From Hyphomonas sp. (GTDB lineage Bacteria > Pseudomonadota > Alphaproteobacteria > Caulobacterales > Hyphomonadaceae), in the NCBI RefSeq assembly GCF_022844445.1, contig NZ_JALHLS010000014.1:35281-99280 (forward strand): DNA of 64,000 nucleotides. Reading direction: 5' to 3'. How positions within the stretch are numbered: position 1 is the first letter of the stretch; each line of letters begins with the position of its first letter. Both the position numbers and the translations under genes were made by a program. Below, piece by piece: positions 42,963 to 52,108 of the stretch. Below the pieces are notes generated by a model. The model worked only from the letters and a program-made list of their open reading frames with translations, did not search any database and was not told where the DNA came from.

Positions 42963-43757
42963 ATGCCTGCAGAGATCTACGTCCACCCTGACCGCCGCCC
43001 GGCGGCCTTCCGCCCGCTCAAGGCGTGGCGCCACATGCAGAAGCTGATTCAGGACAAGGAAGACACAGAGCAGGTCTTCCACATTATCGAGGCGCTGAAC
43101 GGCAAGTCGTTCGAACGCAACTTCAAGGCCTTCATCGAAACCGAGGCCGGTCGCAAGCTGCTGGCCGAGAAGCCCTACCTTCCGCCGCTGCTGGACGACC
43201 ACGCATGGATCCGCGCCTTGCCGGAAGGTACGGTCGGCCGCGCCTATATCGAGTTCATGGAACGCGAAGGGCTGACCGCGCAGGGGTTGGTTGACGAAAG
43301 CGAGAAGTTCCGCTCCGCCGCCCGCGAGTTCGACGACGACTACAAATGGTACGGAAACCGCCTGCGCGACACGCATGACCTGTTCCACGTGCTCAGCGGT
43401 TATGGCCGGGACGCGTTGGGCGAAGCCTCGCTGCTTGCCTTCACCTTTAGCCAGCAGCCCGGCCTCGGCGTGATCTTCATTTCGTTTGTTGGCTGCCGCA
43501 CGATTGCAAAACATGCACCCAAGAACGCGCGAATCATGGACTGCTTCTGGGAAGGCAAGCGCAATGGCGCCCTCGCCGAAAAGATCATTCAGCAGGATAT
43601 CATCGCTCTCATGCATGAACCGCTTGAAGTTGCCCGTGCCCGCCTCGGCATCCGCAGGCCCCTGATCTATAAGGAAACGCTGAAGCTGCTCGGCCAGCAT
43701 GGCATCAAGCCTACCCTGCAGCCGCAGGCATTGGCCGGCGAGCCGGTCGCCGCGTGA
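42963..43757 (+). CDS. coq4: COQ4-family ubiquinone biosynthesis protein
   Basis: 264 residues. COQ4 signature H-D-x-x-H...E is present: THDLFHVLSGYGRDALGEAS at about residues 137-156. In eukaryotes COQ4 performs oxidative decarboxylation at C1 of the quinone ring and scaffolds the CoQ complex; alphaproteobacterial homologues presumably do the same. Other segments HMQKLIQDKEDTEQVF and RPLIYKETLKLLGQHG fit the family. Its last codons overlap the next gene by 4 bases (GTGA). Confidence 0.9.
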   Translation: MPAEIYVHPDRRPAAFRPLKAWRHMQKLIQDKEDTEQVFHIIEALNGKSFERNFKAFIETEAGRKLLAEKPYLPPLLDDHAWIRALPEGTVGRAYIEFMEREGLTAQGLVDESEKFRSAAREFDDDYKWYGNRLRDTHDLFHVLSGYGRDALGEASLLAFTFSQQPGLGVIFISFVGCRTIAKHAPKNARIMDCFWEGKRNGALAEKIIQQDIIALMHEPLEVARARLGIRRPLIYKETLKLLGQHGIKPTLQPQALAGEPVAA

Positions 43758-44293
43758 TCTGGCTTATCCGGCACGGCGAAGCAGCCGCAGGCTGGGGCGA
43801 TCATCTCGATCCTGGCCTCAGCGCGCTTGGCCACAAGCAGGCTGAAGCCGTCTCCTCAATTCTGGAGGCGCTTCCGGTGAGGGGCCTCATCTCCAGCCCG
43901 ATGCAGCGCTGCCGCGAAACCTCCGCGCCCACATCCCAGCGCCTGTCTATGTCGCCGGCTATCGCGCCGGAAGTCAGCGAGATCGTGAAGCCGGAAGGCA
44001 TCGACGACCGGGTCGCCTGGCTCCAGAAAGTGATGGCCGGAACATGGACTGATGCCGGCGCGCCTTATGTCGCCTGGCGCCGGCGCGTTGGCGACTTCGT
44101 CGAAGCGTTGCCGGAAGGCACCGTCGTTTTCTCTCACTTCGTGGCGATCAATGCGTTGTGCGGTCTGATCGAAGGGGATGACCGCGTCACGGTATTTCGT
44201 CCCGGCCATTGTTCCGTCACCCGTCTGGAACGCCGTGCAGGGGCTCTTCGCGTGGCAGAATATGGAAGCGAAGCCGCGACTCGCGTGCTATGA
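43754..44293 (+). CDS. Histidine phosphatase (phosphoglycerate mutase-like) family protein
   Basis: 179 residues. Begins MIWLIRHGEAAAGWGDHLDP with the RHG phosphohistidine motif; LSALGHKQAE, ISSPMQRCRETSAP (Arg) and VVFSHFVAIN (second His) complete the active site. Substrate unknown; small single-domain members dephosphorylate metabolites or phosphoproteins. GTG start overlapping coq4 indicates coupling. Confidence 0.88.
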   Translation: MIWLIRHGEAAAGWGDHLDPGLSALGHKQAEAVSSILEALPVRGLISSPMQRCRETSAPTSQRLSMSPAIAPEVSEIVKPEGIDDRVAWLQKVMAGTWTDAGAPYVAWRRRVGDFVEALPEGTVVFSHFVAINALCGLIEGDDRVTVFRPGHCSVTRLERRAGALRVAEYGSEAATRVL

Positions 44294-44302
44294 GCCGCGC
44301 CC

Positions 44303-45751
44303 ATGGGCAGACCTATTCTAACGCCGCAGGAAATGCGCCTCGCTGAGCAGGCGATCTTCGCCGCCGGCGTCGACAGTTTCACCGTCATGCAACGCGCCGG
44401 CGAGGCGGTGGCGGAGTTCGTGCACGCGCATTGGCCGGAAGGCCAGATACAGGTTCTTTGCGGCCCCGGCGGCAATGGTGGTGACGGTTTCGTCGCGGCG
44501 GCTGCGCTCGCGAAACTCTGGCGCAAGGTTGAAGTCTTCTGTGCAGTGCCGGTCGCGGAGCTCAAGGGCGACGCGGCGAAAGCTGCAGCGCTTTGGGGCG
44601 GCGAGGTCGGGACGCTCGAACAGGCGCTCACCGCGCCGCATGAACTTGTGCTCGACGCGCTCTTCGGCGGCGGCCTGTCGCGTCCGCTGGAAGGCGCGGC
44701 GGCAGCCCTCGCCGAGCGTCCTGCGCGCGTGGTGTCAGTGGATGTGCCGTCAGGGATCGATGGCTTCACCGCCAAACCGCTTGGTCCCTGTTTTCGCGCC
44801 GAAGGCACGATCACCTTTGCCGCGCTGCGTCCCGCGCACGTGCTGCTACCCGGCGCGGCTTACTGCGGCGGTGTCATGGTGGCCGATATTGGAATTCCTG
44901 TGCAGACGCGCGCGATGGAAAACAGCCCGGCGCTGTGGGCGGCCAATCTGCCGCAGCCCGGGCAGGGGGACTACAAGCATCGCCGCGGCCATCTGAAAGT
45001 CGTCAGTGGGCCGATGAGCTCCACCGGCGCCGCCCGCCTTGCCGCCCGGGCCGGCCTGCGCGCCGGGGCCGGGCTCGTCACGCTGCTGTCGCCGCCGTCT
45101 GCGATGCTCACCAACTCCATGCATCTGACGGCCATCATGCTGTCCTCCGTGGACGGAGCAGAGGAGCTTTCTGCGCAGGCGAAGAAGGCCAGCGTCGTCG
45201 TCATCGGCCCGGCGGCCGGCGTCACGCCGCAGACCCGCCAGAACGTCGCCGCCGTGCTTAAATCCCCCGCTCGTGCGGTGCTGGATGCTGACGCATTGAC
45301 CGTGTTTGCGGACGATCCTGCGGCGCTGTTCGCGATGCTGCGCGAGTCGGATGTGGTGACGCCGCACACGGGCGAGTTCGAGCGTCTCTTTGGTGACCTG
45401 CTAACCAGCGCCCCTAACAAGATCGAAGCAGCCCGTCAGGCCGCCGCAAAAGCCGGTTGCCTCGTCATCGTGAAGGGCGCGGATACCATCATCGCTGCGC
45501 CGAGCGGCCACATCGTTGTCAACACGCACGCCACCCGCTGGCTGGCCACCGCAGGGTCAGGCGACGTACTCGCGGGCCTCATCGCGGGTTTCATGACGCA
45601 AGGTGTCGACAGCTTCCTCGCCGCCGCCATGGCCGCCTGGATTCATGGCGAAGCCGGTCGCCGCGTCGGGGCAGGGCTGATCGCTGAAGATCTGGAACAG
45701 CAACTGCCAGACATTCTCAGCGCGCTGCATGGCGAACTCGCCGAACGCTGA
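44303..45751 (+). CDS. nnr: Bifunctional NAD(P)H-hydrate epimerase / ADP-dependent dehydratase
   Basis: 482 residues. N-terminal YjeF_N domain (epimerase; VLCGPGGNGGDGFVAAAAL, VSVDVPSGIDGFTA) and C-terminal dehydratase domain (carbohydrate-kinase fold; VVIGPAAGVTPQTRQNV, VLDADALTVFADD, TPHTGEFERLFG, VKGADTIIAAP, LATAGSGDVLAGLIAGFM). Repairs damaged NAD(P)HX, a housekeeping role. Usual length. Ribosome site is weak; ATG 44303 is in frame with the domain. Follows the phosphatase by 9 bases. Confidence 0.95.
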   Translation: MGRPILTPQEMRLAEQAIFAAGVDSFTVMQRAGEAVAEFVHAHWPEGQIQVLCGPGGNGGDGFVAAAALAKLWRKVEVFCAVPVAELKGDAAKAAALWGGEVGTLEQALTAPHELVLDALFGGGLSRPLEGAAAALAERPARVVSVDVPSGIDGFTAKPLGPCFRAEGTITFAALRPAHVLLPGAAYCGGVMVADIGIPVQTRAMENSPALWAANLPQPGQGDYKHRRGHLKVVSGPMSSTGAARLAARAGLRAGAGLVTLLSPPSAMLTNSMHLTAIMLSSVDGAEELSAQAKKASVVVIGPAAGVTPQTRQNVAAVLKSPARAVLDADALTVFADDPAALFAMLRESDVVTPHTGEFERLFGDLLTSAPNKIEAARQAAAKAGCLVIVKGADTIIAAPSGHIVVNTHATRWLATAGSGDVLAGLIAGFMTQGVDSFLAAAMAAWIHGEAGRRVGAGLIAEDLEQQLPDILSALHGELAER

Positions 45752-45757
45752 CCGGTG

Positions 45758-46798
45758 TCAGTGACCCGCCATCCGTCCCATCGGGCGGCCGTCGATGATC
45801 TGGTCTAGATACTCGCTCATGCCGTAGCCGACTTTTCCGTCGCAGCGATACTCGGTCATCGCTTCAGTGATACGCGTCGTCAGTTCCTGGCCGTCCGGCG
45901 TGGTGCGCCGATTGCGCAGCGGTATGAGGGCGACGACGCGCCCGGTTACCTCGTACGTCTTGCCTGCCTTGGTGCGGATCCTGGCAACGAGGTCCGTCTG
46001 GTACTCGTTCTTGTCCCAATTGCTCGTCAGGTCGCAGGCGGTAATGTCGTCATACACGCCGTCGCGGTAGACCATGCCGCTCGGCCGGGCGCCGCCCTTG
46101 CCGTCGCTCATCACGTTAAACATCATCCCGAAATCGGGACCAAAGTTCATTGGGCACCAGCGATACCATTCGATAGCCTGCCAATGGCGAGGCCCCCAGG
46201 ACTTATCGCGCAGGCCATGGCCATCAATGTCGAGCCGCTCGCCACCGCACTCGATGAAGCCTTTCGCCGCGCAGTGCTGCTCGTAGTGGGCCTTGGCGAA
46301 CGACTTCTCAGGATCGATCTCGATCGACGAGCCGTCTGCCTTCAGCATTTCACCGCCATACATCGGTGAGAGGCCCGTATAGGTCATCTCCATCCGGCAC
46401 GGCACGCGCGGATTGTTCCGGAACGCGATCTTCGGATCAGCCATTTGCAGCGGTTCCTTCAGCACGAGCAGTTCGCCCGTGTACGTGACCCGCAGCTCCT
46501 TGAAGGGCGTTACAACTTCGACTTTCAGGCCACCTGCATTCATTTCCGCATTCCCGGTTATCGCGGGGCGCGCAAACATGAAGCCGACCCGGCCATCCGG
46601 AAAGTAGACGCACATCGACATCTCAGCGTAGTTCTGATTTGGCCGGTTGCCGATCCGGAACCACGCCCCGGCGCGTTTGCCCGCGTCGAACACGTTGAAG
46701 TACATGCTCTCGTTGTAGTTCTCGGCGGTACCGGGATCGTGCGTGAACTCATCCTCCGGCAGGAGGCGAACCTGGAAACCTTCTGCTGCTGCGGCCAT
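45758..46798 (-). CDS. Conserved protein of the DUF7064/AttH-like type, function unknown
   Basis: 346 residues, no signal peptide. Segments RAGAWFRIGNRPNQNYAEM, CRMEMTYTGLSPMYGGEML and GHGLRDKSWGPRHWQAIEWY (about residues 195-215) resemble a two-domain lipocalin-like family related to AttH/hydroxyneurosporene synthase (DUF7064/DUF7065 by memory). No catalytic role can be assigned. GGGAGA stands 7 bases before the ATG at 46798; an ATG 12 codons earlier is less likely. Convergent with nnr. Confidence 0.78.
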   Translation of the reverse strand: MAAAAEGFQVRLLPEDEFTHDPGTAENYNESMYFNVFDAGKRAGAWFRIGNRPNQNYAEMSMCVYFPDGRVGFMFARPAITGNAEMNAGGLKVEVVTPFKELRVTYTGELLVLKEPLQMADPKIAFRNNPRVPCRMEMTYTGLSPMYGGEMLKADGSSIEIDPEKSFAKAHYEQHCAAKGFIECGGERLDIDGHGLRDKSWGPRHWQAIEWYRWCPMNFGPDFGMMFNVMSDGKGGARPSGMVYRDGVYDDITACDLTSNWDKNEYQTDLVARIRTKAGKTYEVTGRVVALIPLRNRRTTPDGQELTTRITEAMTEYRCDGKVGYGMSEYLDQIIDGRPMGRMAGH

Positions 46799-46921
46799 GG
46801 CGCTTCTCCCGAACTTGAAAGCCGAGAAAAGCATGCCACGCGCCTGCGGCCGTGCAAGACTGACGTGGAGGCATCAGTAATCGCCGCAGAGGGCGGCGCT
46901 ATCGACGGCCTCTGCCCTTCG

Positions 46922-47006
46922 TGGTGCGGATGAGAGGACTCGAACCTCCACACCTTGCGGCGCTGGAACCTAAATCCAGTGCGTCTACCAATTCCGCCAC
47001 ATCCGC
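46922..47006 (-). tRNA. tRNA-Leu (anticodon UAG)
   Basis: 85 bases with the long variable arm typical of leucine tRNAs. Acceptor GCGGATG / CATCCGC, discriminator A and encoded CCA; D arm GCGGAATTGGTAGACGC; anticodon stem CTGGA/TCCAG around TTTAGGT gives anticodon TAG; T arm GAGGTTCGAGTCCTC. Transcribed leftward. Confidence 0.97.
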
Positions 47007-47224
47007 ACGTGGGGGGCCTCTTACGCGAGGCCTTTGCCGGGGGCAATCGTTCGCTGCTGCAGGGCGCCTGGCAGGGCGTGGAAACCCCGCTGCACTCGCC
47101 CGCCACGCGCCGTGGACAGGGCCTTCCCCATATGACATAAGCCGCCGCTTCAGGCAGGATTCAGTGTGTCCGGGGCCCCCTCGCGGCTCCCCCGGCCATG
47201 CATTCATTGACGAAAGACGAGGAC

Positions 47225-48562
47225 ATGGAAGTCACTCAGACCAAGGCAGAAGGTCTCAGCCGCACCTTTGAGGTGAAGGTTACCGCCAGCGAACTCCAGG
47301 CCAAACTGGCCCAGCGGATCGAGGAAATTCGCCCGCAGATGAAGCTCAAGGGCTTCCGTCCGGGTAAGGTTCCGGCCGCACACGTCCGCAAGATGTATGG
47401 CCGCGACCTGATGGGCGAGATGATCGACAAGCTGGTCAACGAGACCAACCAGAAGGCCCTCGAGGACAACGCCCTGCGTCCCGCCGGCCAGCCGGCTGTG
47501 AAGATGGACGGCGACATCGAGAAAGTCGTCAAGGGTGAGGCTGACCTCGCCTATGAGATGAACATCGACATTATGCCGGAGTTCACTCCTGTCGAGGCCG
47601 CGTCCCTCAAGGTCACCCGTCCGGTCGCTGACGTGACCGACGAGCAGATCGACGAGTCGCTGAAGCGCATCGCCGACCAGAACATCCAGTACGAACCCCG
47701 CGCCAAGACCGCGAAAGCGAAAGACGGCGACGCCGTCGTGATCGACTTCGTCGGCAAGATCGACGGCGTCCCGTTTGAAGGCGGCGCAGCTGAGCAGCAG
47801 TCGGTCGTCCTTGGCTCCAACCGCTTCATTCCTGGCTTCGAAGAGCAGCTCGTCGGCGTGAAAACCGGCGAAGAGAAAGAACTGAACGTTTCTTTCCCGG
47901 AAGACTACCAGGCAGCCAACCTCGCCGGCAAGGCCGCAGTGTTCGAAGTCAAGGTACACGAAGTCCGTGCGCCGAAAACACCGGAGATCGACGAAGAATT
48001 CGCAAAGGGCCTCGGCCTCGAAAGCCTCGAGCAGCTGCGCGGCCTCGTGAAGGACCAGCTGACTGCTGAGCACGCCAATGCTTCGCGTTCGAAAGCCAAG
48101 CGCGACCTGCTGGACAAGCTGGACGAAGCCCACAGCTTCGATCTGCCGCCGGGCATGGTGAACATGGAGTTCGAGCAGATCTGGCAACAGCTTCAGCGCG
48201 AGATGGATGCCGGCCGCGTCCAGGATGAAGAGAAGAAGAAGCCGGAAGACGAGCTGAAAGCGGAATACCGCAAGATCGCCGAGCGCCGCGTACGCCTCGG
48301 CCTGGTGCTTGCTGAGATGGGCCGCATTTCGGACGTCCGTATCACCGAGCAGGAAGTGAACCAGGCACTCATCCGTGAAGCCCGCCAGTACCCGGGCCAG
48401 GAGCGCGAAGTGGTGCAGTTCTTCCAGAAGAACCCGAACGCGATGGCCCAGCTGCGGGCGCCGATCTACGAGGACAAGGTCGTCGACCACATCCTGTCGG
48501 TCGCCACGGTTGAGGAAACCCAGGTTTCCCGCGAAGACCTCTTCAAGGAAGACGACGCTTAA
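47225..48562 (+). CDS. tig: Trigger factor (ribosome-associated prolyl isomerase and chaperone)
   Basis: 445 residues. N-terminal ribosome-binding domain with the conserved GFRPGKVPAAHVRKMYG, an FKBP-type PPIase domain at about 160-245 (DGDAVVIDFVGKIDGVPFEG, FIPGFEEQLVGVKTGEE), then the long helical C-terminal substrate cradle. It meets nascent chains at the ribosome exit. I use the ATG at 47225; an ATG nine codons before has no better ribosome site. It is not next to clpP-clpX, which lie 9 kb to the left. Confidence 0.96.
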   Translation: MEVTQTKAEGLSRTFEVKVTASELQAKLAQRIEEIRPQMKLKGFRPGKVPAAHVRKMYGRDLMGEMIDKLVNETNQKALEDNALRPAGQPAVKMDGDIEKVVKGEADLAYEMNIDIMPEFTPVEAASLKVTRPVADVTDEQIDESLKRIADQNIQYEPRAKTAKAKDGDAVVIDFVGKIDGVPFEGGAAEQQSVVLGSNRFIPGFEEQLVGVKTGEEKELNVSFPEDYQAANLAGKAAVFEVKVHEVRAPKTPEIDEEFAKGLGLESLEQLRGLVKDQLTAEHANASRSKAKRDLLDKLDEAHSFDLPPGMVNMEFEQIWQQLQREMDAGRVQDEEKKKPEDELKAEYRKIAERRVRLGLVLAEMGRISDVRITEQEVNQALIREARQYPGQEREVVQFFQKNPNAMAQLRAPIYEDKVVDHILSVATVEETQVSREDLFKEDDA

Positions 48563-48588
48563 GCGTTGCCGTTCCAGCAATTTTTTGA

Positions 48589-48622
48589 AACCGGCTGGCG
48601 CGATCCAGCCGGTTTTTCTTTT
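48589..48622 (+). terminator. Terminator of tig
   Basis: Perfect 10-base stem AACCGGCTGG (48589-48598) / CCAGCCGGTT (48605-48614), loop CGCGAT, then TTTCTTTT. Situated 26 bases after the tig stop. Confidence 0.93.
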
Positions 48623-48716
48623 GGTTCCATGGCAGGGCAGGTGGCTTGGTAAACCGATATTAACCAGCGTCGCGCAGGTTCGGGCAGATCATCCGAATCT
48701 GAGGATTACCCCGCCC

Positions 48717-49877
48717 ATGACGGTCCAGAGTATCCGGCCCCAGCTCACTGAAGACGACATCCTCCGCCTGATGCGGGGCGAGACGCCGGAGCAGCGCGCC
48801 TCGGTTGCCCACCGCTTGTGCCGGCGCATCGCGCTGGACGTCCTGACAGATACGGAAAAGGGGTTCGCCGAAGAGATCATCACCATCCTCGCCGAGGACG
48901 CCGCAGATCTCGTACGCCGCACGCTGGCCGTCACGCTGCGCTCCTCACCCATTCTGCCGCGCGAAGTGGCGCTGCGCCTCGCGCACGACATCGAGGCTGT
49001 CGCCATTCCGGTCCTGCAGGACTCGCCCGTATTCACTGATGAAGATCTTGTCGAACTCGTCCTCTCTGTCACGGCCGCCAAGCAGGCCGCGATTGCGAGC
49101 CGCGAGGCGCTGTCGATCACCATCACCGAAGTGATCTCCGAACATGGCGGCGTGGAGGCCGTCCGGGCACTCTCCGCCAACCGTGGCGCTGAATGGACCG
49201 ACAAGGCGTATGACGACACGCTGCGCCGTTTCGGCCGCGACGAGACTGTCCAAGCCGGCCTGATAAAGCGCGACTTCATCCCGACGCACATAGCCGAGAA
49301 GATGGTCTCGCTGGTCTCGGGCCAGCTCTTCGACATTCTTGTCAACCGTCACGAACTTCCTGCGCAGCTTGCCATCGACCTCGCCGCCAGCGCCCGTGAG
49401 CGCGCGACCATCGACCTGGTGGAGCAGGCGGGCCGGACCAATGATCTGCCGCGCTTCGTCTCGCAATTGAACCTGAACGGCCGCCTCTCCAACTCATTGA
49501 TCATGCGTGCACTCTGTTGTGGGCAGATGCGTTTCGTCGAGCACGCACTGGCGGAACTCTCCGGCGTCGCCCACCAGCGTGTCTGGCTGATGATCCACGA
49601 TGCCGGACCGCTTGGCCTTCAGGCCGTGTTCGACCGTGCCGGCCTGCCGCGGAAAATGCTGCCCGCCTTCAAGGCGGCGGTGAACGTCTTCCACGAAACC
49701 CAGCATGACGGAGGGGCGAACGACCGCGCCCGGTTCCGTGCACGGATGATCGAACGGGTGCTCACGCAGTTCCAGGCTATCCCGAAGGACGACCTCGACT
49801 ACCTGCTCGACAAGCTGGACTATTACTCCGAGATGGCTGCCCGCGAAGAGGCGAACGAGGATACCGACGCGGCCTAA
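48717..49877 (+). CDS. DUF2336 domain-containing protein
   Basis: 386 residues, alpha-helical throughout with no signal peptide. The DUF2336 pattern is seen in LTEDDILRLMRGETPEQRASV, FAEEIITILAEDAADLVRRT, IPVLQDSPVFTDEDLVELV and SREALSITITEVISEHG, a repeat-like helical scaffold. Family members are alphaproteobacterial and uncharacterised. ATG 48717 is chosen although the ribosome site (GAGG) is 12 bases off; upstream codons run through the tig terminator. The 3' end faces, 3 bases away, a degenerate EAL gene. Confidence 0.88.
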   Translation: MTVQSIRPQLTEDDILRLMRGETPEQRASVAHRLCRRIALDVLTDTEKGFAEEIITILAEDAADLVRRTLAVTLRSSPILPREVALRLAHDIEAVAIPVLQDSPVFTDEDLVELVLSVTAAKQAAIASREALSITITEVISEHGGVEAVRALSANRGAEWTDKAYDDTLRRFGRDETVQAGLIKRDFIPTHIAEKMVSLVSGQLFDILVNRHELPAQLAIDLAASARERATIDLVEQAGRTNDLPRFVSQLNLNGRLSNSLIMRALCCGQMRFVEHALAELSGVAHQRVWLMIHDAGPLGLQAVFDRAGLPRKMLPAFKAAVNVFHETQHDGGANDRARFRARMIERVLTQFQAIPKDDLDYLLDKLDYYSEMAAREEANEDTDAA

Positions 49878-49880
49878 GCC

Positions 49881-50564
49881 TCAGGCGTCGGCTGTGGGTG
49901 CAATCCCGCCGGCCACGCCAAGCAGGCTCAGGAACTCCCCGTCACGCCAACTGGCATGGTCGGCGACGATCAGGATGCCGGCGGACCTGGCCGCCATCAC
50001 CACATCGCAGAGCTCGTACGAGGCTTCCATCGCATCGGCGTCCACCCGGATCGTATCGATCAGGATGCGGAAACTTTCGCTGAGTGGCGTCTGCCAGGAA
50101 TGGCGCATGTCGATGCCGACGCGGAAGCCCGCGCGGCGCAAGCGGGTGATGCGGGCGGTGCTGTCCGCCGGGTGGCCGGCAAACGCGGCATCCGAGAACA
50201 TCAGGCAGAATTCCTGCTGACACAGAACCGTCCGGCGCACGGCGGCGTCGCAGGCGGCGGCGGTGTTCGGATCGGAAAGACCGGCCATCGGGGCGGCCAC
50301 CAGGATAGGCCGGTGCGGCAATTCCTGCGCGCAGACGGCGCTCGCCACGCGCTCAAGGCGCCCGGCCATCCATTTGGCGGCATTCAGCGCGTCATTGTCA
50401 TTGGCCGCTGCGCCGAAAGACACGCGTTCCTCGAACTCCATCGGCTCATCGGCCACCAGGCCCAGGGAATCGCCGGCCAGCAGGTGCATCACTGGTTTGA
50501 ACCGCACATTCGGCGCATTGGAGCTGCGCACGAGGTTCGTGTTGGGGCGAGGGAAGGGGCGCAT
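49881..50564 (-). CDS. Degenerate EAL-domain-like protein
   Basis: 227 residues resembling an EAL cyclic-di-GMP phosphodiesterase fold but lacking active residues. VRFKPVMHLLAGDSLGLVAD corresponds to the family's first strand and EAL motif (here ADEP), RLRRAGFRVGIDMRHSW to the DDFG segment (here DMRH), IRVDADAM to the KID motif, and ILIVADHASW to the VAEGVE motif. It should not hydrolyse cyclic di-GMP; it may bind it or a protein partner. Convergent with the DUF2336 gene. Confidence 0.7.
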   Translation of the reverse strand: MRPFPRPNTNLVRSSNAPNVRFKPVMHLLAGDSLGLVADEPMEFEERVSFGAAANDNDALNAAKWMAGRLERVASAVCAQELPHRPILVAAPMAGLSDPNTAAACDAAVRRTVLCQQEFCLMFSDAAFAGHPADSTARITRLRRAGFRVGIDMRHSWQTPLSESFRILIDTIRVDADAMEASYELCDVVMAARSAGILIVADHASWRDGEFLSLLGVAGGIAPTADA

Positions 50565-50679
50565 CCGGAATCCTTGTTATGCCACATGACTGGCTCTTGC
50601 CTTCCCTAACGGCTGGAGTTGAACATCACGCGCAGCTCGCGGGTTAGTTTTCCCGGAAATTTTAAGGATTTTGGCCACC

Positions 50680-51486
50680 ATGTCTGAAGCCGCCCCCGCC
50701 GAACCCCGTTTGTCCGCGACCATCCTGTTGCTACGCGATGCCGCGCCGAAGCCGGAAGTGCTGATGGTCAAACGCCACTACGAGATCGATTTTGCGGCTG
50801 GCGCGCTAGTGTTTCCGGGTGGCAAGGCCGCCGCCGCCGATGCCAGCGCCGACTGGGACGATTGGACAGACGGTGATTTCGGACCGGTCCAGCAGGACGC
50901 CCGCATCGCCGCTATCCGCGAAGCTTACGAGGAATCCGGACTGCTGATTGCCCGCCGCCGCGCCGTGCGCGGTCCCGGGGCGCCGCTGGTCGGCGCAGAC
51001 ATTGCGGAGCTGCTGAGCCCGCACCGCGGTGCAGTCGACCGGGGCGAGATGTCCTTCCTCGGTCTGATGAAAGAGCACGACCTCGTCCTCGCGCTCGATA
51101 GCCTCGTCCATTTCGGCCACTGGATCACGCCGGTAATGATGCCGAAGCGGTTCGACACGCATTTCTACCTAGCCCCTGCGCCGCTCTGGCAGATTGCCGC
51201 CCATGATGGACGCGAGACGACCGATGCGGTCTGGCTCTCTGCCGATGAAGCGCTGGCGCAGGAACTGGACGGCAAGGCCACCATTATCTTCCCGACACGG
51301 ATGAACCTCAAGAAGCTCATGCGGGCAACTTCAGTACAGCAGGCTGTCTCAATGTTCGGATCGGAGCCAGTCGTCAGTGTGCTGCCGAAAACCGGCAAGT
51401 CTCCGGACGGCGAACCGTGTCTCTACATTCCGGAAGAGGCCGGTTACGGCCAGACTATGGAACTGCTGTCCCGCGTCAACGTCTGA
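50680..51486 (+). CDS. NUDIX hydrolase (NUDT19-like)
   Basis: 268 residues. The Nudix box is split by an insertion: GALVFPGGK, then about 25 residues, then AAIREAYEESGLL; this arrangement and the later HFGHWITPVMMPKRFDTHF fit the NUDT19/acyl-CoA-type subgroup. Likely cleaves a nucleoside diphosphate derivative such as CoA (inference). ATG 50680 is chosen over a TTG three codons earlier. The stop (51484-51486) abuts the convergent Hpt gene. Confidence 0.88.
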   Translation: MSEAAPAEPRLSATILLLRDAAPKPEVLMVKRHYEIDFAAGALVFPGGKAAAADASADWDDWTDGDFGPVQQDARIAAIREAYEESGLLIARRRAVRGPGAPLVGADIAELLSPHRGAVDRGEMSFLGLMKEHDLVLALDSLVHFGHWITPVMMPKRFDTHFYLAPAPLWQIAAHDGRETTDAVWLSADEALAQELDGKATIIFPTRMNLKKLMRATSVQQAVSMFGSEPVVSVLPKTGKSPDGEPCLYIPEEAGYGQTMELLSRVNV

Positions 51487-52029
51487 TCAGGCGCTCAGCC
51501 GCGCAGCCACCCGCCGCTCCAGTGCATCACACACGGCGTCCGCAACCGAGTGGCTCGCGTCGCCTTCTGGGCCGGCCGCAATTGCGGCCCGGCAGGCTTC
51601 AACATGCAGGTTGATCAGCGGCGCATTCTCACCGGGCCGCGTCTGCGACAGCAGCAGGCAGAGAGACCTTGATAGCCGCGCCACCGCCGGAAAGCCGTAA
51701 GATGGCGCCGCGCCGGTGATGTTGTGCGCGGCCGTGTAGACGCGGCGATAGTCCTCGGCGGTCGCCTCAGCCTTCTGCGCCTCGCCCCAGGTGGCCCGCA
51801 GCGATTCGAGGTCGCGGCGCATCCAGATCTCGAACTGTTCGGACAGGTTGTCGACCGCCCGTTCGGCCTCGACGGCCAGCGATTCGGTCTCGTCCTCGGT
51901 CAGGGCGGCCGGATAGACCGGAGCGGCGGTCTTTATTACCCGCGAAATGTCGGGCGTAGGCAGCTCCTGGCTGGTCCGGCGCGAGGCGGAAACGGGGAGC
52001 TTTGCCTTGGAGAAGAGTTTCGCGAGCAT
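51487..52029 (-). CDS. Hpt domain histidine phosphotransfer protein
   Basis: 180 residues. A charged N-terminal 60 residues precede a four-helix Hpt domain with the phospho-acceptor His at about residue 102 in YTAAHNITGAAPSYGF. The standard motif is HxLKG; here the Lys is Thr, yet the Gly-Ala-Ala turn is kept. It probably relays phosphate in a two-component system whose kinase is elsewhere, or acts only as a docking module. Leftward; nadK lies 80 bases behind it on the same strand. Confidence 0.82.
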   Translation of the reverse strand: MLAKLFSKAKLPVSASRRTSQELPTPDISRVIKTAAPVYPAALTEDETESLAVEAERAVDNLSEQFEIWMRRDLESLRATWGEAQKAEATAEDYRRVYTAAHNITGAAPSYGFPAVARLSRSLCLLLSQTRPGENAPLINLHVEACRAAIAAGPEGDASHSVADAVCDALERRVAARLSA

Positions 52030-52108
52030 GCATCAGGCCTTGTATTTGAGGCCTGAAGGTTAACTGCCAAGCCTTAACGTTTAGCTGACGCAGAGCTGAC
52101 GGAAACCC

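Noticed and set aside
47204..48580. 458-codon open frame antisense to tig
   Set aside because: Exact mirror of trigger factor; Leu/Val/Asp-rich with no recognisable domain.
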